From an uncultured Spirochaetales bacterium (GTDB lineage Bacteria; Spirochaetota; Spirochaetia; DTKZ01): 47,810 nt of DNA. The position numbers and the translations under genes are program-made. Below are positions 42,482 to 47,810 of the stretch, in pieces. How positions within the stretch are numbered: position 1 is the first letter of the stretch; each line of letters begins with the position of its first letter. The DNA lies in NCBI GenBank assembly GCA_937991975.1, contig CALKLC010000080.1, forward strand, positions 1-47,810. The letters are read 5' to 3'. The notes under the pieces are model-generated. The model was given only the letters and a program-made list of their open reading frames with translations. It searched no databases and was not told the origin of the DNA.

Positions 42482-44954
42482 GGGATATTCTTTCTGCTAT
42501 CCATAGTATTATAAAGGCAGTAATATTTGCAAGAGCTGCAAAGTAGAAACAGGCGGGAAGCCCCAGTATCGGGGCAAGGACAATCCCGGCCACCAGGCCC
42601 CCGAGGCAAGCCCCCCAAAGTTCTGCTCCATACACAAAGCCAGTTGCACGGTCTACTGTCTTTTGAATTTTAAATAGGCTGGCTGCTGCCAGAGGGAAAT
42701 CCGCTCCATTTAATCCCCCTGAAAAGAGGGTAAGAAGAGAAAATCCTACGAATACCCAGGCAGGACTGCCGGAGACATGGGGAAGAATGATCCCAATAAG
42801 AGTTGCAAAAATACCCAGACCAAATTGGATCCGGGCCAGGGCGGAAAGGCTTGTTAGCTCCTTCATATACTTTTGACTTAAAGAAGTTCCCAACGCAAGG
42901 CCGATCATAAAGAGGGCAGTGATAAAGCCGATCATTTCATACACGAATCCGTACTGAGTTTGAAAGGCAAAAAGAAGGGCTACTTGCATACTCATGGTAG
43001 AGATCCCGGTGGTAAAAACACAGAAAGTAATTGCATACCTTAAAGGAAGGTTCTGGAAGTTGATTTTTAGTAAAAACCCTCTGAGGTGCAGAAGAAAAAG
43101 GATGAGAAACGGAAGAAACAAAGCTGGGATCCCCCAGAAAGGTTTTATGGGGAGCAAGAAAGATAGAAACCGGGATTGATCCTGTCGGGTAAGGGAACTC
43201 CAGAAATGTAAACTATGAAAGTACCCTATGGGTCGAAAGTCAGAATTGATGAAGTACTGTTCCTGTACAGGGAGGAGGACTGTAGCCTTTTGTTCTTCCA
43301 GGGGCGGTAGGATTAAGGGGCCTCGCTGGGGTGGAAAGAATGCGGATCGAGCTTCCCTTCCATGGGAATGGAGAATCCAATTGGTCCGCAGTAGGGGCCC
43401 TTCCAGGTATAAATTTTCTAGAAAGAAGGGGGATATCCCCTCCGCATTGAGTATCCGATGTTGAAACCGTTCTATTAAAATATGGGGGCTTTGAGGGATG
43501 CCCTCCGCAGAAAGAGTAGCAAAAAAATAGAGGGTATGTTCCCCCACTGCAAGAACTCGAGGAAATACTGCTCGCAGGGTATGGTAAAGGGTAGCATTTC
43601 GGTTGGCTATGGCTGTGCCGCGCAGTTCGGGTGTAGAGGTGGAGTAAAAGCTAAGGACTCCGTCGCGGGAAAGCCTGGAGGCGGCTAGAGCAAAAAATTC
43701 CACCGTATAGAATCTATTCAAGGTAGCGGTCGTTGGATCGGGAAGATCCAGGACAATACAATCGTACTGCAGGGAAGAGCTGCGAAGGAACTGACGTCCA
43801 TCCCCTAAATAAAGATGAACTCGCGGGTCCTGTAGAGCTCGTTGAGTTTTCTCGGGAGCGTAAGGAACAACCAGATCCAGTAGAGCTGGGTCAAGTTCCA
43901 CATAATCTAAATACGAAATAGGGTGAGATAGGATCCCCCTTAAGGTGCCTCGAAGACCACCGCCGATAAGAAGGACTTTTTGGGGAGAAGGATGTTGCAA
44001 CAGTGATAGATGGGCAAATTGGAGAGCCGATTGTTCTTCAAAAGCCGTCTGTTCCTCTGCATGTATTCGTTTTCCTTGTTCCTCCAGGTCCGGCGCTGCC
44101 ATAGTAAATAAGATCTGCCCGCTCTGATATACACTAACCTGTTTTTCCCGTTTGGTTACGGTAAGGAGCCCGTATCGGGAAGATTTGTACCCCAGTACCT
44201 GCGCATCCGGGTTCCCCACAGTCCACTGCCATTTTAAAGATAGGTCGTCTGCCCGGTGAACCAACCACAAGCCCAGACCGGTGAGAGCTATACATGCGGT
44301 CCCCTGTAAGGCTGCCTGAAGGGGGCTCAGGGAAGGAAAAATCCGGATAGCGGAACCCTTGTACAGAAAAAGTAATGCGATGCCCAGTAAGAGGCTGGAT
44401 CCTAAGGCAATTTGAAAGGGGCTCCCCAGATGCACCAGGAAAAGGGAAAACCCCAGGCCTCCAATGGCAGTTCCCACTGACTCTGCAATATAGGTTTTTC
44501 CACCTATACGAGTATCGGTACCCTGTACGGCTTCCCTCCAGGAACGGGCTAAAAGAACAAACAAGCTCCCGATGAGAAAACAAACAGGGCTCATTACTAA
44601 AAGACTGATTGATAGAATATCGAATAGGGATAACATCCCTCCGAAAGGAACAGGCAATATCCCCCGTAAAAGACGAACAGCTCCTAAGGTTAAAGGCAGA
44701 AGAAGGGCAACCGCTATCCCCTGTCCTAAAAGAGCCTTCGAAGAATAGCCAGTCTCAATTCTTCGTGCCTGCCATCGGCTGCCCCACCCTGTCCACAGAA
44801 GCCAAACAGAAAAAATAATTCCAAAAGAAAGTTCGTTTCCTTGAAAAATAGTAAACAGTTCTCTAAAAAGAAGAGCTTGCCCTACCTGACAGAAAAGGCC
44901 GTAGGTTAGCACAGCCATACCGTACGAAACCTTCTGTGCTCCTTCTTTTACCAC
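42474..44954 (-). CDS. Polytopic membrane protein with a spermidine-synthase-like domain
   Basis: 826 residues in three parts. Residues 1 to about 250 hold about seven membrane helices (starting with GMAVLTYGLFCQVGQALLF). Residues about 250-550 hold an aminopropyltransferase-like Rossmann fold: KVLLIGGGLRGTLRGIL for the nucleotide loop, YVELDPALLDL, YLGDGRQFL, and DLPDPTTATLNRFYTVEFF for the usual catalytic Asp region (DSSDP in SpeE). The last 250 residues are again membrane helices, in MFS-like pairs. Fused transporter/spermidine synthases of this layout are known but mostly uncharacterised. Coupling to the radical-SAM gene downstream points to a joint membrane-linked modification. The GTG start at 44954 lies eight bases past a strong -10 box. 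Confidence 0.85.
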   Translation of the reverse strand: MVKEGAQKVSYGMAVLTYGLFCQVGQALLFRELFTIFQGNELSFGIIFSVWLLWTGWGSRWQARRIETGYSSKALLGQGIAVALLLPLTLGAVRLLRGILPVPFGGMLSLFDILSISLLVMSPVCFLIGSLFVLLARSWREAVQGTDTRIGGKTYIAESVGTAIGGLGFSLFLVHLGSPFQIALGSSLLLGIALLFLYKGSAIRIFPSLSPLQAALQGTACIALTGLGLWLVHRADDLSLKWQWTVGNPDAQVLGYKSSRYGLLTVTKREKQVSVYQSGQILFTMAAPDLEEQGKRIHAEEQTAFEEQSALQFAHLSLLQHPSPQKVLLIGGGLRGTLRGILSHPISYLDYVELDPALLDLVVPYAPEKTQRALQDPRVHLYLGDGRQFLRSSSLQYDCIVLDLPDPTTATLNRFYTVEFFALAASRLSRDGVLSFYSTSTPELRGTAIANRNATLYHTLRAVFPRVLAVGEHTLYFFATLSAEGIPQSPHILIERFQHRILNAEGISPFFLENLYLEGPLLRTNWILHSHGREARSAFFPPQRGPLILPPLEEQKATVLLPVQEQYFINSDFRPIGYFHSLHFWSSLTRQDQSRFLSFLLPIKPFWGIPALFLPFLILFLLHLRGFLLKINFQNLPLRYAITFCVFTTGISTMSMQVALLFAFQTQYGFVYEMIGFITALFMIGLALGTSLSQKYMKELTSLSALARIQFGLGIFATLIGIILPHVSGSPAWVFVGFSLLTLFSGGLNGADFPLAAASLFKIQKTVDRATGFVYGAELWGACLGGLVAGIVLAPILGLPACFYFAALANITAFIILWIAERISHG

Positions 44955-44962
44955 CGTACAGT

Positions 44963-44991
44963 AGTATACCTGGTGTGGAAGGAATCGTCAA
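44963..44991 (-). promoter_or_regulatory. Promoter of the membrane spermidine-synthase-like / amrS operon, probably leaderless
   Basis: TTGACG (44986-44991), 17 bases, TATACT (44963-44968), with eight bases to the GTG at 44954. An ATG 12 codons on with AAGGAG-like sequence further up is the alternative start. Confidence 0.6.
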
Positions 44992-45343
44992 AGGATGGGT
45001 AGAGGGGCAAAAAAGAGTTCATGGTTCTTCCCGTAATGGTTTACAGTCTGCCAGTGCAGTACAATACTAAATCAGCGCTGTTTTCTGGGTTGGTTTAGGG
45101 GGTCCTCTGTTCAGTATTGGCGGGTTCTTGAAGGGAGGACTTTTTGAGTTTTCGCTTAGCAGACCGGGTTTTATTGGCAGTATCTGCGGGTCTAAGCACC
45201 TTTCCATACAGGACGCATCCTTCTACTCCCGGACTGCAATTCAAGTCCCGCCTCGAACAGTGGTTCGCATCGATTAAATACCTGCAGGAAAAGCTCACTC
45301 TCTTTCTCCCACCTGGATACAGGCTCCCGGGTTCTGACTATTT
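44992..45343. other. Intergenic stretch without a recognisable gene
   Basis: Only two overlapping open frames of 67-72 codons are found (45095-45298 minus, 45144-45362 plus), both without motifs. One ends within the dispersed repeat. No ncRNA or mobile gene was recognised. Confidence 0.4.
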
Positions 45344-45447
45344 CGTGGTGCCAAAATTGTGATTGCCTCACCGGATGAGTTCCCTACCTGAGGTGTAACA
45401 CGGTATGAGGGTACCTTCTCCTCTAACGCCACAAAATTGGCACCACT
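45344..45447. mobile_element. Short element C bounded by inverted 22-bp repeats
   Basis: Copy 7 (45344-45365, minus orientation) and copy 8 (45426-45447, plus, with CAAAATTGG in place of CAATTTTGG) bound 104 bp with no open frame. It lies at the right edge of the A/T-rich block; element B lies at its left edge. Confidence 0.55.
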
Positions 45448-45534
45448 TCTTTTAGGATAAGGTACGCAATCCATATCAGAGTAGTCAAGTATCAGATCGG
45501 CCTTCGTGTTTGCGAGGAGAAAACGGGCATGACA

Positions 45535-45578
45535 TTGCCTCCCTTTAGTAGTATATTATACTCAACTTAATCGATTAA
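45535..45578 (+). promoter_or_regulatory. Promoter and operator of the acyl-CoA dehydrogenase gene
   Basis: TTGCCT (45535-45540), 16 bases, TATACT (45557-45562), followed at once by the perfect 12-bp palindrome TTAATCGATTAA (45567-45578), which overlaps the expected start of transcription. Confidence 0.5.
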
Positions 45579-45588
45579 GAGGTGCAAC

Positions 45589-46719
45589 ATGCCGGATTTA
45601 AAGGAAGCTCACAGAATGGCGCTCCAATCGGCCAGGAGTTTCAACGAAAAAGAGGCTTCCCGTTTTATCTATCCCATGGACAAAGAAAATATCTTTCCCC
45701 CCGATCTCCCCTTAACCTTAGCTCGATACGGGCTTCTCGGTCTGCGGAGTCCCAAGAAGTACGGGGGATGGAACCTCGATGCCACCGGAGTCGTTTTGGT
45801 TATTGAAGAACTGGCCCGGGTATCCCCCGCTATCGCGGACTTCCTCCTATCCATTAACGCGTCTACCGGTGTCCTTTCCCTCTTCGGTTCCGAGGACTTG
45901 CTATCCCGCTATCTCCCCTCCGTGATTCGGGGAGAAAAGATCCCGGCCTATGCACTTACGGAACCTCTGGCGGGGTCTGACCTTGCGAGCATACGGACCC
46001 GGGCAGAGAAAACGTCCGGGGGCTATCGCCTTACCGGTGCCAAAAGACTCATCACATTAGCCGGAGCCGCAGACTTCGTCATTACCCTGGTGGTAACCGA
46101 CCCAAACGCGGAAAAACCCAGCCGGGGGATGAGCCTTCTGGTTTGCGAAGAGTTCCACACAGGACGGCTGATAAAAACCCTGGGTCTGCGAGGTCTGGCC
46201 CTGGGCTGGATCACCTTTCAAAAGAGCCAGGTGCCCTCTAAAAATCTGCTGGGGAAAGAGAACGAAGGGTTCAAACACATCATGCAATCCCTTGATGGAG
46301 GTCGTATTGAGACAGCCGCTCTTTCCGTAGGTCTTGCGCAGGGGGCGTTAGAGATGGCGGTGGGCTACGCAAAGTCCCGTCGTCAATTCGGAAAACCCCT
46401 TGCAGAACACCAGGGTATTCGCTTTATGATCGCCGAAATGCAAACCAAGATTGATGCCGCCCGTGCCCTGGTTCTTGAGGCTGCCCGCCTGAAAGACCAG
46501 GGAGAACCGTATGCCCGGCTCGCTTCGGCCGCCAAGCTCTTTGCCTCGGAAGTAGGGTTAGAGTGTGCCTCGGCTGCTCTTCAGATCCACGGGGGTGTGG
46601 GATACACAGAAGATTTCCCCATTGAACGCTTTTTCCGGGATGCGAAGGCAATCCAGCTCTTTGAAGGGACCAGCGAGATACAGAAGATGGTCATCTCCAG
46701 GCATGTGCTGGGGGATTAG
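45589..46719 (+). CDS. Acyl-CoA dehydrogenase
   Basis: A FAD enzyme that introduces a 2,3 double bond into acyl-CoA and passes electrons to ETF. 376 residues. The family signatures are clear: AYALTEPLAGSDLAS (first ACAD signature, FAD/substrate contact), RRQFGKPLAEHQGIRFMIAEM, ALQIHGGVGYTEDFPIERFFRDAK and FEGTSEIQKMVISRHVL, where FEGTSE holds the usual catalytic Glu of short/medium-chain forms. AGAGGTG precedes ATG 45589. No partner thiolase or ETF gene lies in the window, so the substrate is open. The palindrome in its promoter suggests dedicated regulation. Confidence 0.92.
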   Translation: MPDLKEAHRMALQSARSFNEKEASRFIYPMDKENIFPPDLPLTLARYGLLGLRSPKKYGGWNLDATGVVLVIEELARVSPAIADFLLSINASTGVLSLFGSEDLLSRYLPSVIRGEKIPAYALTEPLAGSDLASIRTRAEKTSGGYRLTGAKRLITLAGAADFVITLVVTDPNAEKPSRGMSLLVCEEFHTGRLIKTLGLRGLALGWITFQKSQVPSKNLLGKENEGFKHIMQSLDGGRIETAALSVGLAQGALEMAVGYAKSRRQFGKPLAEHQGIRFMIAEMQTKIDAARALVLEAARLKDQGEPYARLASAAKLFASEVGLECASAALQIHGGVGYTEDFPIERFFRDAKAIQLFEGTSEIQKMVISRHVLGD

Positions 46720-46762
46720 GTCCGGATGCGGAACAGGATACGATTCCATAGGGCCGAAAATA

Positions 46763-46777
46763 CGGAAGGGCCTTCCG
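46763..46777. other. Perfect 15-bp dyad after the acyl-CoA dehydrogenase gene
   Basis: CGGAAGG, G, CCTTCCG. No T run follows, so termination is uncertain; it may stabilise the 3' end of the upstream mRNA. Confidence 0.4.
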
Positions 46778-46787
46778 CTTCGCATGA

Positions 46788-46837
46788 TTGCGTCATTTTC
46801 CAGCCTTATGCTACACTTACCTACCATACCGGTATGG
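46788..46837 (+). promoter_or_regulatory. Promoter and start-codon palindrome of the fRMsr gene
   Basis: TTGCGT (46788-46793), 18 bases, TACACT (46812-46817). The perfect 14-bp palindrome CCATACCGGTATGG (46824-46837) covers the ATG at 46834, so a repressor there would block both transcription and initiation. Confidence 0.4.
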
Positions 46838-47319
46838 CAGATTCGAACCGCATGGAACAGTACAAGCGGCTTCTAACTCAGCTGGAGCCGTTGATCCAGA
46901 AAAGCCCTAACCTCGTAGCTGGTATGGCTACACTCGTGGCGCTCCTCCACGGGAAGCTCCGGCATCACTCATGGACCGGGTTCTACTTTGTGGCGGGGGA
47001 GGATGAGCTCCACGTGGGGCCGTATCAGGGACCCGTTGCATGCCAGATTCTGAAAGGGCAGGGGGTCTGCCTCGCCTGTGCCTGGAGGGGAGCGCCCGTC
47101 GTAGTTCCCGATGTACATGCATTTGACGGACACATTGCCTGCGATCCCCGCTCCAGAAGCGAGATCGTCCTTCCCCTGAAAAAGGACGGTCGGGTTGTGG
47201 CAGTACTCGACATAGATTCCCACCAGCCTGCTGCCTTTGACGGGGAGGATGTGGAACCTTTACAGAGGATAGTAAATCTGCTATTGCCTCTTGTGGGTGA
47301 AAACTCGCGGATAGGGTAG
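46834..47319 (+). CDS. msrC: Free methionine-(R)-sulfoxide reductase (GAF domain)
   Basis: It reduces free L-methionine-R-sulfoxide with thioredoxin, repairing oxidative damage. The single GAF domain (about 161 residues) carries all three conserved cysteines of the family: GPVACQILKGQGVC supplies two, and FDGHIACD the resolving one; SEIVLPL and VLDIDS follow, and the substrate-binding acidic residues are present. ATG 46834 is chosen because it matches the family's usual N-terminus; the open frame extends 36 codons upstream across the promoter. It is a short single-gene unit after the acyl-CoA dehydrogenase. Confidence 0.9.
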   Translation: MADSNRMEQYKRLLTQLEPLIQKSPNLVAGMATLVALLHGKLRHHSWTGFYFVAGEDELHVGPYQGPVACQILKGQGVCLACAWRGAPVVVPDVHAFDGHIACDPRSRSEIVLPLKKDGRVVAVLDIDSHQPAAFDGEDVEPLQRIVNLLLPLVGENSRIG

Positions 47320-47484
47320 GATCCCTGCATGTGTATCACGCGGCTTGGATCAAAGGGGCGGCAGACTGCCGATCTTACGGACGTTTACAACCGATCCTCC
47401 GTACATTTCCCGCCCCTCTTCCATCCCATTGAATCGGAGTTTCATGCCAGTAATAGAAAGCTAAACATGAAACCACCTCTGAGA

Positions 47485-47506
47485 CCGCCACAAAATTCGC
47501 ACCACT
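47485..47506 (+). repeat. Dispersed 22-bp repeat, copy 9 (right-end orientation)
   Basis: CCGCCACAAAATTCGCACCACT has the inner changes of copy 8 plus one more (TCG for TGG). No inverted partner lies within 250 bases. It lies in the 270-base gap between the fRMsr gene and the next gene, where no other feature was seen. Confidence 0.7.
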
Positions 47507-47588
47507 TACTAGACAGCGCCCCTGGCTCAAGTGTAGGGGCTTAGCGAACCTTCGGAGGTGAAACTTCGTTGAAAGAGAGGTACACCCT

Positions 47589-47810
47589 ATGACTCGAGCA
47601 GAGAAAGCCGTTGCCGCGTTTCAGGAAGGGTATAATTGTGCCCAATCCACAGTACTTGCCTTCATGGATGATTTAGGGCTGGAAAAGGAGCTTGCGATGC
47701 GGCTTGCCTCCGGCTTCGGGGGCGGGATGGGCCGGATGCAGGAAGTGTGCGGTGCGGTGAGCGGGGCTGTCCTTGTGCTGGGCTCCAGGCACGGCGCTTC
47801 TACCCCGGAG
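47589..47810 (+). CDS. C_GCAxxG_C_C family protein, N-terminal part (cut by window end)
   Basis: The first 74 residues of a small redox/metal-binding protein family, often found beside oxidoreductases. The start MTRAEKAVAAFQEGYNCAQ and the pattern C, then GGGMGRMQEVCGAVSGA (the C...GCAxxG core), fit the family; the two last cysteines lie past the window edge. AGAGGT stands eight bases ahead of ATG 47589. The frame stays open to the last base. Function in the family is not settled; some members act as redox carriers or regulators. Confidence 0.85.
   Translation, partial: MTRAEKAVAAFQEGYNCAQSTVLAFMDDLGLEKELAMRLASGFGGGMGRMQEVCGAVSGAVLVLGSRHGASTPE

Noticed and set aside
45144-45362. A 72-codon open frame as a small gene.
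   Set aside because: No ribosome site and no motif, and its last codons lie in the dispersed repeat. The overlapping minus frame is equally poor.

Overview
The window looks like a chromosomal piece of a diderm, mesophilic-to-thermophilic anaerobe, most likely a spirochaete (Spirochaetota). This rests on an outer-membrane beta-barrel ending in Phe, several lipoproteins, ThyX instead of ThyA, an archaeal/bacterial-type-2 AspRS with GatCAB, and a membrane-domain AraC regulator of a kind common in spirochaetes. No rRNA, tRNA, CRISPR array or phage module was recognised. The phylum call is inference.

Layout. 1-260: C-terminal end of an IS5-like transposase. 285-2482: thyX and an M23 peptidase, divergent. 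2848-14247: a long minus-strand run, transcribed as gatC, gatA, gatB fused to an asparaginase-like domain, aspS, nagZ-like lipoprotein, ROK kinase, ppx, ppk. It joins tRNA-dependent amide synthesis, cell-wall sugar recycling and polyphosphate turnover. 14483-16739: a clan GH-G glycosidase and a PlsC-like acyltransferase; deoD lies convergent to them. 17755-23568: a catabolic cluster of SDR, FadR-type regulator, tripartite tricarboxylate transporter (tctC, tctB, tctA) and an M24-fold protein lacking its metal ligands. 23787-32060: accessory genes, namely Uma2, a YD-repeat-like lipoprotein, CPBP protease, outer-membrane barrel, 7TM-AraC regulator, serine hydrolase and cation/proton antiporter. 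32208-36213: vapBC with a decayed second vapC end, an MFS transporter, and an SfsA-DUF123 fusion. 36857-44954: a visibly AT-richer block with ugpB-ugpA-ugpE, two radical-SAM enzymes that both carry twin-arginine signal peptides, and a polytopic membrane protein with a spermidine-synthase-like domain. 45589-47810: acyl-CoA dehydrogenase, free Met-R-sulfoxide reductase and the start of a C_GCAxxG_C_C protein.

The items most worth following up are these. (1) GatB is fused to an asparaginase/GatD-like domain that has lost two catalytic residues but keeps the GTDT motif. (2) Two Tat-tagged radical-SAM enzymes sit with a membrane-embedded aminopropyltransferase-like protein. (3) A 22-bp repeat occurs nine times between genes, six copies pairing head-to-head into short elements of 104-164 bp with unrelated cores; two of these bracket the AT-rich block. 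(4) Several genes have well-formed promoters whose -10 box lies only 6-8 bases before the start codon, implying leaderless mRNAs. (5) Gene 3' ends are repeatedly duplicated just past, or across, the stop codon.
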